A DNA stretch of 64,000 bases. Source: Streptomyces sp. NBRC 109706 (lineage in GTDB: Bacteria; Actinomycetota; Actinomycetes; Streptomycetales; Streptomycetaceae). The notes under the pieces were generated by a model. That model was not told the origin of the DNA and did no database searches. It worked only from the letters and a program-made list of their open reading frames with translations. The stretch's first letter is position 1, and every line of letters starts with the position of its first letter. Shown here in pieces: positions 1 to 8,061 of the stretch. The DNA lies in NCBI RefSeq assembly GCF_000974485.1, contig NZ_BBOM01000005.1, positions 542,289-606,288 on the forward strand, read 5' to 3'. The position numbers and the translations under genes were made by a program.

Positions 1-95
1 GCCTCCCCCGTGCGCCCCCCGTTCCCCCTCTTCTGTCCCCCCGAGGGACCCCCCGTGGACCCCTCCAGGGGCGCCCCCGCACCCCTCCTATCCCC

Positions 96-180
96 GTCCC
101 CCCGATTCCCCCCCTGTTTCCCCCATTCCCCCATTCCCCCGTTTCCCCCCGGGATCCCCCGATCCCCGTTCCCCCCCAGC
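96..180 (-). other. G-run tract downstream of sigQ
   Basis: Read on the minus strand, just after the sigQ stop, this stretch is a series of five or more runs of four to seven Gs separated by AA, AAU or AAAC. That pattern could form RNA or DNA G-quadruplexes. The whole 1-182 interval is pyrimidine-rich on the plus strand, and I see no gene in it. It may act as a transcription end or a roadblock; this is inference from composition only. Confidence 0.45.
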
Positions 181-182
181 CT

Positions 183-908
183 TCAGGCGACCAACTCGCC
201 GAAGGACTCCTCCTGGTCCTGGCCGAGGCTGAGCGCCCGGTCCTCGCGCAGCCGGCGCAGGGTGCGCCAGATGCTGCTCTTGACGGTGCCGACGCTGATG
301 TTGAGCGTGTCGGCGATCTCCGGGTCGGTCTGCCCCTCGTAGTACCGCAGCACCAGCATGGTGCGCTGCTGCTCCGGGAGCCGGGCCAGCGCCTGCCAGA
401 GGACCGTGCGCAGCTCGGTGCCGCGCATGGTGTCCTGCTCGCCGGGCGCCTCGGGCAGTTCCTCGGTCGGGTACTCGTTGAGCTTCCGCCGCCGCCAGGC
501 ACTGATGTGCAGGTTTGTCATGGTCCGTCGCAGATATCCCCCGACGGCCGCCTTGTCGCTGATCCGGTCCCAGGCACGGTAAGTGGACAGCAGTGCACTC
601 TGAAGCAGGTCCTCTGCCTCGTGCCGGTCGCCCGTCAGGTGGTAGGCGGTGGCGTACAGGGAGGCCCGGCGCTCTCGCACATAGGCGGTGAACTCCGCCT
701 CCGTGCCCCCTTCGCGCCGTGCCTTCCCCGCACATCCCCCCGTAGCGCCCACCGCGGTGAGGTGCGAAGGACGCTGGTGACCGATGCCGCGGCGACCCCC
801 AAGCCGATACGCGGCACCGGACTTCTCCCCGTGCCGGACGGGAACCAACGAGGCGGTCGCGTGCGTGTCATTCACCGTCGTGTCGATGGTGTCCTGCTTG
901 ACGCTCAT
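183..908 (-). CDS. sigQ: SigE-family (ECF) sigma factor, SigQ
   Basis: This is an extracytoplasmic-function type RNA polymerase sigma factor. Region 2 (about residues 70-150) carries the LTGDRHEAEDLLQ and GGYLRRTMTNLH segments. Region 4 (about 170-225) carries LPEQQRTMLVLRYYEG and the helix-turn-helix IADTLNISVGTVKSSIWR. It is transcribed divergently from afsQ1, exactly as sigQ is in Streptomyces coelicolor, where SigQ works with the AfsQ1/AfsQ2 system in antibiotic and nitrogen control. I chose the ATG at 908 because GGGGAG precedes it. An ATG at 920 is also possible. A start at 986 would leave only 2 bp to the AfsQ1 box at 989-1004. The N-terminal 60 residues before region 2 are unusually long for the family. 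Predicted length is 241 aa. Confidence 0.88.
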   Translation of the reverse strand: MSVKQDTIDTTVNDTHATASLVPVRHGEKSGAAYRLGGRRGIGHQRPSHLTAVGATGGCAGKARREGGTEAEFTAYVRERRASLYATAYHLTGDRHEAEDLLQSALLSTYRAWDRISDKAAVGGYLRRTMTNLHISAWRRRKLNEYPTEELPEAPGEQDTMRGTELRTVLWQALARLPEQQRTMLVLRYYEGQTDPEIADTLNISVGTVKSSIWRTLRRLREDRALSLGQDQEESFGELVA

Positions 909-988
909 CAGCTCCCCCATCGTGAAGGTCGTCCCTGTCCGTTGCGAAATACCTTGCCGGGCCAGTTTCATGACGGGGTCCCCCAACT

Positions 989-1004
989 GTCACAGCGGTG
1001 TCAC
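989..1004. promoter_or_regulatory. AfsQ1 box between sigQ and afsQ1
   Basis: GTCAC-AGCGGT-GTCAC is a perfect match to the AfsQ1 recognition pattern GTnAC-n6-GTnAC described for S. coelicolor. It lies in the shared control region of sigQ (start near 908) and afsQ1 (start 1121). AfsQ1 is therefore predicted to control sigQ and probably its own operon from this one site. The match is seen in the sequence; the function follows from the known regulator. Confidence 0.75.
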
Positions 1005-1120
1005 AGGGGTCGCGGTGGTTCCCTTGTGTTACTGGGGAGTTCGGGCGAACGGCCCGGTCGCGGGCTGTGGGACAAGCCTCAGCGCAGGACGGTCGAACTC
1101 CGCCCGCTCCATGGGCCACA

Positions 1121-1804
1121 ATGAGCCACGTGGCTTTCCTGTTGCTGATCGAGGACGACGAGGCGGTACGCACGGCCCTGGAAATGAGCCTGACCCGCCA
1201 GGGGCATCGTGTGGTGACCGCGCCAACGGGCGAGGACGGTCTGCGTTCCCTTCGGGAGCAGCGTCCCGACCTGATCGTTTTGGACGTCATGCTGCCCGGA
1301 ATCGACGGCTTCGAGGTGTGCCGACGTATCCGGCGCACCGATCAGCTGCCGATCATCCTGCTCACCGCGCGCAGTGACGACATCGACGTGGTGGTGGGCC
1401 TGGAGTCGGGGGCCGACGACTATGTGGTGAAGCCGGTGCAGGGCCGGGTGCTCGACGCGCGGATCCGGGCCGTGATGCGCCGGGGCGAGCGCGAGTCCAA
1501 CGACTCGGTGACCTTCGGCTCCCTGGTGATCGACCGCTCGGCGATGACGGTCACCAGGGACGGCGTCGATCTGCAACTCACCCCGACCGAGCTGCGGTTG
1601 CTGCTGGAGCTGAGCCGCCGTCCCGGTCAGGCGCTGTCCCGGCAGCAGCTGCTGCGGCTGGTCTGGGAGCACGACTATCTGGGCGACTCCCGGCTGGTGG
1701 ACGCCTGCGTCCAGCGGCTCCGCGCCAAGGTCGAGGACGTGCCGTCCTCCCCCAAGCTGATCCGCACCGTGCGCGGCGTGGGCTACCGACTGGACGCGCC
1801 CTGA
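1121..1804 (+). CDS. afsQ1: Response regulator AfsQ1 (OmpR/PhoB type)
   Basis: This is a 227-aa two-component response regulator. The receiver domain has the acidic pair EDD at residues 11-13, phospho-acceptor D55 (in LDVMLPG), T82 and K104. A winged-helix DNA-binding domain follows, with TPTELRLLLELSRRPGQ and the closing IRTVRGVGYRLD signature. It is nearly identical to S. coelicolor AfsQ1 as I remember that protein. AfsQ1 activates antibiotic genes and links them to nitrogen and carbon metabolism. The ATG at 1121 was chosen because the receiver fold begins right after it; an upstream in-frame GTG at 998 would run through the promoter and overlap the AfsQ1 box. It is followed after 25 bp by its kinase gene. 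Confidence 0.93.
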   Translation: MSHVAFLLLIEDDEAVRTALEMSLTRQGHRVVTAPTGEDGLRSLREQRPDLIVLDVMLPGIDGFEVCRRIRRTDQLPIILLTARSDDIDVVVGLESGADDYVVKPVQGRVLDARIRAVMRRGERESNDSVTFGSLVIDRSAMTVTRDGVDLQLTPTELRLLLELSRRPGQALSRQQLLRLVWEHDYLGDSRLVDACVQRLRAKVEDVPSSPKLIRTVRGVGYRLDAP

Positions 1805-1829
1805 TGACGGGGACGGCGGAGATCGGCTG

Positions 1830-3524
1830 ATGCGCGAGGCGGCTCCCCCACAGCCCGAGGAACGTGCCGAAGAGCGCGCCGAAGGACGCCCCCCGGGGCG
1901 CGCCGAGGGGCGCGTGCGCGGCTGGCTGCGCACGCTGTTGCGGCTCACCAGCCTGCGGCTGCGGCTGGTCACGGTCTTCGCGCTGGTGGCGCTTGTCGCG
2001 GCCGTCTCCGTCTCCGGGATCGCCTACTGGCTCAACCGGGACGCCGTGCTCACCCGCGCCCAGGAGTCGGCGCTCGGGGACTTCAGCCAGTCCCTCGGCG
2101 ACCGCGCCGGCGCGCTCTCCGACGATCCCAGCTGCGACGAGCTGCGGAACATGGCGGCCGAGGTGGCCAACCACACGTTCAACTACCAGGTGGTCCTGGA
2201 GGACGACCGGGCGACGGACGACCGGGGCGGCGACGGCGTGGAGTGCCTGGCCGAGTCCGATCCCACGGTGTTCCGGCTGGCCATGGTGCCGACCTCGCTG
2301 CGGGAGGCCGTCCGCGAGCGCAGGGACGGCGCCTCGGACGAGGACGCGTACCACCTGTACTGGCAGCGGATCAACATCGACGGGGATCCCTATCTGGTCG
2401 GCGGCGCCCAGGTGATCGGCGGCGGCCCGATCGGCTATGTGCTGGCGTCCCTGGAGGCCGAACGCGACGATCTCAAATCGCTGGCGATGTCCCTGGGCGT
2501 GGCCACCGGCCTCGCGGTGGTCGGCTCCGTGCTGCTCGCCCAGGGCGCCGCGACCATGGTGCTCCGCCCGGTGCAACGGCTGAGCAACGCGGCCCGCCGG
2601 CTGGGCGAGGGCAAGCTGGACACCCGCCTCGAAGTGCGCGGAACGGACGAACTCGCCGAGCTGAGCCGGACGTTCAACGACGCCGCCGCATCGCTTGAGG
2701 CCCAGGTGGACGATCTCAGCGAACGGGAGACCGCGAGCCGCAGGTTCGTCGCCGACATGTCGCACGAGCTGCGCACCCCGATGACCGCGATCACCGCGAT
2801 GACGGAGCTGCTGGAGGACGAGGTCGAGACGCTCGACCCCCGGATCGCGCCCGCCGTGCAGCTGGTGGTCAGCGAGACCAGGCGGCTCAACGACCTGGTG
2901 GAGAACCTGATGGAGGTGACCCGCTTCGACGCCGGCACCGCCAAGATGGTGCTCGACGACGTCAACATAGCCGACCAGGTCACCGCCTGTATCGACGCCC
3001 GCGCCTGGCTGGACGCGGTGCATCTGGACGCGGACCGGGGCATCATCGCCCGGCTCGACCCCCGCCGGCTCGACGTCATCCTGGCGAACCTGATCGGCAA
3101 CGCCCTCAAGCACGGCGGCTCCCCGGTGCGGGTCACCGTGCGGGAGGGAATGACGGACCACGGGCGGCAGGTCACCGTCGAGGTGGCCGACCAGGGGCCA
3201 GGCATCCCCGAGGAGGTGCTGCCGCACGTCTTCGACCGTTTCTACAAGGCCAGCGCCTCCCGCCCCCGATCGGACGGCAGCGGCCTCGGCCTCTCCATCG
3301 CGCTGGAGAACGCGCATCTGCACGGCGGGGACATCACCGTCCACAACGACCCGGCCGGCGGCGCCGTGTTCACCCTGCTGCTGCCCCGCGACTCGGGCCC
3401 GCCCCCGGAGGGCGAAGAGGACCCCGACGCCGCCGACGGCCTGATCGGCGACGACGACGGCCTCATCGGGGACGCCGGCAACGCCCGGGCGACGCGGGGC
3501 GGTTCGGAGGAGGGCAGGAAGTGA
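1830..3524 (+). CDS. afsQ2: Sensor histidine kinase AfsQ2
   Basis: This is a 564-aa membrane sensor kinase, the partner of AfsQ1. An arginine-rich N-terminal tail leads to a first membrane helix (about residues 48-68) and an acidic extracytoplasmic sensor of about 140 residues. A second helix (about 217-238), a HAMP linker (VLRPVQRLSNAARRLGEG), the dimerisation/phosphoacceptor helix with H in MSHELRTPM, and an ATPase domain follow. The ATPase domain has the N box NLIGNALKHGG, the G1 box DQGPGIP and the G2 box GSGLGLSIA. GGAG lies 8 nt before the ATG. Its last bases overlap the start of the downstream lipoprotein gene (GTGA), so the genes are translationally coupled. Confidence 0.92.
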   Translation: MREAAPPQPEERAEERAEGRPPGRAEGRVRGWLRTLLRLTSLRLRLVTVFALVALVAAVSVSGIAYWLNRDAVLTRAQESALGDFSQSLGDRAGALSDDPSCDELRNMAAEVANHTFNYQVVLEDDRATDDRGGDGVECLAESDPTVFRLAMVPTSLREAVRERRDGASDEDAYHLYWQRINIDGDPYLVGGAQVIGGGPIGYVLASLEAERDDLKSLAMSLGVATGLAVVGSVLLAQGAATMVLRPVQRLSNAARRLGEGKLDTRLEVRGTDELAELSRTFNDAAASLEAQVDDLSERETASRRFVADMSHELRTPMTAITAMTELLEDEVETLDPRIAPAVQLVVSETRRLNDLVENLMEVTRFDAGTAKMVLDDVNIADQVTACIDARAWLDAVHLDADRGIIARLDPRRLDVILANLIGNALKHGGSPVRVTVREGMTDHGRQVTVEVADQGPGIPEEVLPHVFDRFYKASASRPRSDGSGLGLSIALENAHLHGGDITVHNDPAGGAVFTLLLPRDSGPPPEGEEDPDAADGLIGDDDGLIGDAGNARATRGGSEEGRK

Positions 3525-4093
3525 GACGGATACGATCCGGGCGGCTGGCGCTGACCGGCCTGCTGCTGGCGACCACCGCCCTCGGCTGCGGTATCAGGCC
3601 GACGGATGTCCCGGTCGACGCCGGTCCCGCGCCGACCCGCGCCTCCTGTGACGCGCCGGCCGGGGAGGAGGACCACACGGAGATCTACCTGGTCTGCGCC
3701 CAGCGGCTGACGTTTGTCACCCGCTATCTGCCCAGCACCATGACCGGTGGCCTCGATCGGACCGAGGTGGCCCGCACGCTGCTGCGGGAGATGCAGAACG
3801 AGCCGGCGCGCGCGGAGCGGACCGCCGGGTTCAGCAGCTCGGTGCCCGACGATCTGGAGATAGCCGGCCCCGCCGCCGAGGACCCGGCTGGCGTGGTCCG
3901 TCTCAGCGAACGCCCCAAGGAACTCCCCGCGTTGGCGCTCGACCAGATCATCTGCACCTTCGCGAAGAGCGAGTTGGGCGACGGCCAGCGGGTGACCCTC
4001 GGCGGCCCGCCGGGGCCGCGTTCCGAGAAGCCGCAGACGTACAGCTGCGCCGCCGCCCTGCGCAGCCCCAAGTCCGCGCACGCCACCGGCTGA
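3521..4093 (+). CDS. Lipoprotein of the afsQ operon
   Basis: This is a 190-aa exported protein whose GTG start overlaps the afsQ2 stop by 4 nt. The N-terminus is basic (MRRIRSGR), then hydrophobic, then a cysteine in TTALGCG, which I read as a slightly atypical lipobox. The mature protein has no enzyme motif I recognise. In S. coelicolor a lipoprotein gene occupies the same place after afsQ2, so it probably modulates the AfsQ2 sensor on the outer face of the membrane, as CseA does for CseC. That role is inference from position. The mature part contains three further cysteines (CDAP, LVCA, ICTF) plus one near the C-terminus. Confidence 0.8.
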   Translation: MRRIRSGRLALTGLLLATTALGCGIRPTDVPVDAGPAPTRASCDAPAGEEDHTEIYLVCAQRLTFVTRYLPSTMTGGLDRTEVARTLLREMQNEPARAERTAGFSSSVPDDLEIAGPAAEDPAGVVRLSERPKELPALALDQIICTFAKSELGDGQRVTLGGPPGPRSEKPQTYSCAAALRSPKSAHATG

Positions 4094-4162
4094 GCCGATC
4101 CGGCCGCCGCCGGATCCCGGGTGGGGCCCAGCTCACAGTGCGCCGGGGGAACCGCCCCTGAC

Positions 4163-4918
4163 GTGCTCGGCGTCCTGTTCTGCGTGCGGCAACATCCTGC
4201 GGGCTCAGCCGAGCCGACGCCACCCGCCGAAAGGGGCCCCGCCGAGCCTCCCGGTTCGGCGCGGGACCGACGCGGAAGCGTCCCCGAGGTCTCCCCCGCC
4301 CTGCGGGTGGGTGCGCTGGTGTCGCTGCTGGTCTATCTGGCGCTGGCCACCTGGCTGGCGATGCGCTCGCTGACCGTGCTCTGGGTCTCGCCCGGCAACC
4401 TGGAACCGCTGGCCACCATCAGGACCGATATCGAACGCGGCCCCGTCGAGGCGGCCAGAACGCTCGGCGCCGGGCTGGTCAGGCTGGCCCCGCTGGGCGC
4501 CCTGCTGCCGCTGCTCGGCGCCCACCTCGGCGGCGGCCGGCTCGGCTCGCTGGCCCGCACGGCGTTCACCGGCGCGATGGTCTCGCTGACGCTCGAATGC
4601 GGCCAGACCCTGGCGCCCAGCCGGGTGTTCGACATCGACTCGGTGCTGCTGAACACGTTGGGCGTCGCGCTGGCCCACCAGCTCTGCTACGGACTGCTGC
4701 GCCGGTTCGCCACCACCGGGCCGCCGCCCCAGCCACCGCCGTCCGCCTCCCCGCCGGAGCCGCCGGCGCGTCCGCCGGCGCACGCCTCCCCGCCCGAGCC
4801 AGGTCATGAGCCGCCGGCCCCGCGCACCCCGCACGTCCGGCCGTCGCCACGGATTCCGCCGGCGCCACCCGCACCGCCGACGCCGCCGGTGCAGGCGCGG
4901 ATGGCCAGCTGGTACTGA
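4163..4918 (+). CDS. VanZ-like membrane protein
   Basis: This is a membrane protein of the VanZ family. Hydrophobic helices cover about residues 48-70 (ALVSLLVYLALATWLAM), 98-120 and 125-170. The family signature is seen in GAMVSLTLECGQTLAPSRVFDIDSVLLNTLGVALAH. VanZ relatives are linked to glycopeptide tolerance, but the cellular role of most is unknown. The last 70 residues are a proline-rich low-complexity tail (PPP, SPPEP and PPAP repeats), probably cytoplasmic and disordered. The start is uncertain: GTG at 4163 has GGGGGA 12 nt upstream, and GTG at 4121 and 4184 are alternatives. It ends just before a strong hairpin. Confidence 0.7.
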   Translation: MLGVLFCVRQHPAGSAEPTPPAERGPAEPPGSARDRRGSVPEVSPALRVGALVSLLVYLALATWLAMRSLTVLWVSPGNLEPLATIRTDIERGPVEAARTLGAGLVRLAPLGALLPLLGAHLGGGRLGSLARTAFTGAMVSLTLECGQTLAPSRVFDIDSVLLNTLGVALAHQLCYGLLRRFATTGPPPQPPPSASPPEPPARPPAHASPPEPGHEPPAPRTPHVRPSPRIPPAPPAPPTPPVQARMASWY

Positions 4919-4934
4919 ACGCGGGCACGGCGAA

Positions 4935-4970
4935 GGGCCGTACTCCACGGGGGGCTTGGGAGTACGGCCC
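4935..4970. terminator. Bidirectional terminator hairpin
   Basis: Perfect 12-bp stem GGGCCGTACTCC/GGAGTACGGCCC with a 12-nt loop. It lies between the convergent VanZ-like gene (ends 4918) and the small secreted protein gene (ends 4996), so it can stop transcription from both sides. There is no T-tract, which is common in Streptomyces. Confidence 0.8.
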
Positions 4971-4995
4971 TGGCGCTGCGGCGTGGCCCGGTCGG

Positions 4996-5391
4996 TCAGC
5001 CCAGGGCGCCCAGCGCGCCGGTGACCGCGCCGGCGGCACCGTTGACCTGGGACAGACCCGCCGCGCCGGTCACCGTGTCCAACGCGCCGGGGGCCAGCCC
5101 GCCCAGCAGCTCACCGGCGGCCGGCTTGCTGGCGGTGTGGCTCAGGGTCTCGGTGGCGCTGCCCAGCGTGCCGGTCACGGCGTCGTTGGTCAGCAGTTCG
5201 GTGCCGCCCCTGACGACATCGCCTTCCACCTGGGTGACCGCGTCCTCGACGGGGACGGAGCTGGCGACCTGGCCCGTGGCGTGGGCCAGGCCCTCGTTGA
5301 CGCTCATGGCGGAGGCGGAACCGGCGGCGGAGGCGGCGAAGGCGGCACCGAGCGCGGCCACACCGAGGGTCTTGGCAGTTGCGTGCTTCAT
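4996..5391 (-). CDS. Small secreted protein, function unknown
   Basis: This is a 131-aa protein with a clear signal peptide: MKHATAK, a hydrophobic core rich in Ala and Gly, and cleavage after GSASA at about residue 28. The mature part of about 100 residues is rich in Ala, Gly, Val and Thr, contains no cysteine, and repeats amphipathic segments such as TGTLGSATETLSHTA and LGGLAPGALDTVTGAAG. It resembles small secreted proteins common in Streptomyces that lack a known function; the chaplin signature is absent. AAGGAAG lies 9 nt upstream of the ATG at 5391, which fixes the start. It is a single gene ending at the shared hairpin. Confidence 0.75.
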   Translation of the reverse strand: MKHATAKTLGVAALGAAFAASAAGSASAMSVNEGLAHATGQVASSVPVEDAVTQVEGDVVRGGTELLTNDAVTGTLGSATETLSHTASKPAAGELLGGLAPGALDTVTGAAGLSQVNGAAGAVTGALGALG

Positions 5392-5555
5392 CAGTAGGAC
5401 TTCCTTGGGTGTGTTGTGAGCGGCGAGCCCGAAGGTAGTCAGGTGAAACCCATTGTCGCAATGAATCGAAAAGTGTGCCGCCACTCGAAACTCACCCACC
5501 CGGGCGAGCGCGCGCCCTCTCGCCGCCCGCCCCTCGGGATGGACAACACCCCAGC

Positions 5556-6692
5556 TCAGAGGGGTGATTCAGGCTTTCCATGGAACAGCCATGCGGAACG
5601 CAGCGCCGCATATCCGGGCTTGATCACGTCATTGATCATGGCCAGACGTTCATCGAAAGGAATGAACGCGGATTTCATCGCATTGACCGTGAACCACTGG
5701 AGGTCGTCCAGCGTATAGCCGAACGCCTCTACCAGATGGGTGAATTCACGACTCAGGCTGGTGCCGCTCATCAGTCGGTTGTCGGTGTTGACGGTGGCGC
5801 GGAAGCTGAGCCGACGGAGCAGACCGATGGGATGCTCGGCATACGAACTGGCCGCGCCGGTCTGGAGGTTGGAGGTCGGGCACAACTCCAGCGGAATCCG
5901 CTTGTCCCGGACATATGCCGCCAACCGCCCCAACGAGACCCGACCGTCCTCGGCCACCTCGATATCGTCGATGATCCGCACCCCGTGCCCGAGGCGGTCG
6001 GCTCCGCACCACTGGAGCGCCTGCCAGATCGACGGCAGTCCGAACGCCTCGCCGGCATGGATGGTGAAGTGGTTGTTCTCCCGCTTCAGGAACTCGAAGG
6101 CGTCCAGATGGCGGGTGGGCGGGAACCCGGCCTCGGCCCCCGCGATATCGAAGCCCACCACGCCCGACTCCCGGTAGTCGTTGGCGAGTTCGGCGATCTC
6201 CAACGAGCGGGCGGCGTGCCGCATGGCGGTCAGCAGCGCGCCCACCCGGATCCGCGCACCGGTGGCGGCGGCGCGCCGCTCCCCCTCGCGGAACCCCTCG
6301 TTGACCGCCTCCACCACCTCGACCAGGGAGAGCCCGGCCGTCAGATGCTGCTCGGGCGCATAGCGGATCTCGGCGTACACCACCCCGTCGGCAGCCAGGT
6401 CCTCGACACACTCGGCGGCCACCCGCCGCAGCGCGGCGGCGTCCTGCATCACGGCGGTGGTGTGCGCGAACGTCTCCAGGTACCGCTCCAGCGAACCGGA
6501 GTTGGCGGCGGCGAGAAACCACTCCCCCAACGCGGCGGGATCCTCCGTCGGCAGCCCCGAGTAGCCCTGCGCATGGGCGAGTTCGACGATGGTGGCCGGC
6601 CGCAGCCCACCATCGAGATGGTCATGGAGCAGCACCTTCGGGGCACGCAGGATCTGCTCTTCGGTCGGCGTCGTCGTCTCATGCGAAGTCAC
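5556..6692 (-). CDS. add: Adenosine deaminase
   Basis: This 378-aa cytosolic zinc enzyme converts adenosine and deoxyadenosine to (deoxy)inosine in purine salvage. The first metal ligands are H23 and H25 in HDHLDGG. The family blocks [22 protein letters not shown] and [17 protein letters not shown] (second-shell Asp) all follow in order. Length is typical. It is alone in its operon here, but its promoter shares a 12-bp motif with the nucleoside-uptake operon at 33 kb. Upstream of the ATG there is no obvious Shine-Dalgarno. A -10 like TACAGT lies about 22 nt before the start, so the leader would be very short. Confidence 0.93.
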   Translation of the reverse strand: MTSHETTTPTEEQILRAPKVLLHDHLDGGLRPATIVELAHAQGYSGLPTEDPAALGEWFLAAANSGSLERYLETFAHTTAVMQDAAALRRVAAECVEDLAADGVVYAEIRYAPEQHLTAGLSLVEVVEAVNEGFREGERRAAATGARIRVGALLTAMRHAARSLEIAELANDYRESGVVGFDIAGAEAGFPPTRHLDAFEFLKRENNHFTIHAGEAFGLPSIWQALQWCGADRLGHGVRIIDDIEVAEDGRVSLGRLAAYVRDKRIPLELCPTSNLQTGAASSYAEHPIGLLRRLSFRATVNTDNRLMSGTSLSREFTHLVEAFGYTLDDLQWFTVNAMKSAFIPFDERLAMINDVIKPGYAALRSAWLFHGKPESPL

Positions 6693-6708
6693 GTCAGCAC
6701 TGTACTTC

Positions 6709-6722
6709 CTACGCGCGTAGAC
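6709..6722. promoter_or_regulatory. Palindromic operator at the add promoter
   Basis: CTACGCGCGTAG (6709-6720) is a perfect 12-bp palindrome with a CG centre, as is typical for LacI-type operators. It lies next to the likely -10 (TACAGT on the minus strand) of add. The 12-mer ACGCGCGTAGAC (6711-6722) recurs exactly at 33032-33043, upstream of the nucleoside ABC operon. A shared nucleoside-responsive repressor is inferred. Confidence 0.5.
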
Positions 6723-6749
6723 GTCCCCTCACGCCGGGGTGGCGTTCCC

Positions 6750-8061
6750 TCACGCCGGGGGGGCGTCCACCGGGCGGGGCCGGGGCCCCGGCGGGGCCCG
6801 GCGCCGCCCGCGGGCCCGTCCTTCGGCCGCCAAGGTGGGTCCGGACCGCCGTTCGCGGGCCGCGTGGTCCGGGGTCGGGCCGCCGGGCCCGGGCGGCAAG
6901 CCAACGGCCCGAGCGGATCCGCCAGGCCGGGCGCGCTGGTCTACAACGCAAGCCGTGCGGCCAAGCGGTCCGGGGGCGTGAGCAGTCGGGCCAAGTAGGC
7001 CCGGAGCGTGCGTAGTTGGCCCGAGCGGTCGGGGCCGCCAGGCCCAGGGCGCAGGTCCGCGACGCGAGCGGGCCCGGGCCGTCTGGCCAGGGGCGCAGGC
7101 CGGCAACCAAGCAGGCACGGGCAGCGAGGCCCGGTGCTCTGGTCTGCGGCGCAAGCGGGCCCGGGCCGCCAGGCCCGGAACCCGAGCAGGCACCGGCCGT
7201 CAGGCCAGGGGCGCAGGCCGTCGGCCGGGCGGGTACGGGCCGCCAGACCCGGGGCGCTGGCCTGCGGCGCCAGCCATCTGGCCAAGCAGGCACGGGGCGC
7301 AGGCCGTCCGGCCGAGTGGGGTCGCCAGGTCCGGAGGCGTACGCAGTCGGACCAAGTGGGCCCGGGGCGTAAGCAGTTGGCCCGAGCGGTCCGGGCCGCC
7401 AGGCACGGGACACAAGCCGTCCGGCCAAGCGGGCACGGGCCGCCAGGCCCGAGGCGCGAGGCCGGCAACCCAACCGGGTCCGGGCCGTCAGGCCCGGGAC
7501 ACAAGCCGTCCGGCGGCGCCGGCACGGGCCGCCAGGTCCGGGGCGCAGGCCGTCCGGCCGAGTGGGATCGCCAGGTCCGGAGGCGCGCGCAGTCGGACCA
7601 AGTAGGCCCGGGGCGTAAGCAGTTGGCCCGAGCGGTCCGGGCCGCCAGGCACGGGACACAAGCCGTCCGGCCAAGCGGGCACGGGCCGCCAGGCCCGAGG
7701 CGCGAGGCCGGCAACCCAACCGGGTCCGGGCCGTCAGGCCCGGGACACAAGCCGTCCGGCGGCGCCGGCACGGGCCGCCAGGTCCGGGGCGCAGGCCGTC
7801 CGGCCGAGTGGGGTCGCCAGGTCCGGAGGCCCCAGGCCGGCAACCCAACCGGGTCCGGGCCGTCAGGCCCGGGACACAAGCCGTCCGGCCGTGCCGGCGC
7901 GGGCCGCCAGGCCCGAGGCGCAGGCCGTCCGGCCGTGCCGGCGCGGGGTGCCAGGTCTGGGGCGGAACCCGTCCGGCCATGCGGGCGCGGGCCGTCAGGC
8001 CCGGGGGGCGAGGCCGCAAGCCATGCGGGCGTGGGCCGGCGGCCCGGGCACGTCTGGAGGG
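6750..8061. repeat. Hairpin-rich GC repeat array 1
   Basis: About 1.3 kb between add and the nitrilase gene consists of degenerate units of roughly 42-45 bp. Each unit alternates two self-complementary modules, CGGGCCgccaGGCCCG and GGCCGtcCGGCC, joined by short variable links. Long open frames exist on both strands, but none has a ribosome site, a recognisable domain or plausible protein composition, so I read the stretch as non-coding. The array contains two near-identical 246-bp units (listed separately). No spacers of constant length exist, so it is not a CRISPR. Confidence 0.8.
7321..7812. repeat. 246-bp tandem duplication inside array 1
   Basis: Bases 7321-7566 and 7567-7812 are adjacent copies of a 246-bp unit with only four mismatches. 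A third, internally deleted copy starts at 7813: 18 matching bases, then a jump over about 128 bp to the GGCCGGCAACCCAACC segment. The near identity shows recent amplification or active homogenisation. Confidence 0.9.

Noticed and set aside
6750..8061. CRISPR-like array
   Set aside because: Units are degenerate, no constant-length unique spacers, no cas genes nearby.
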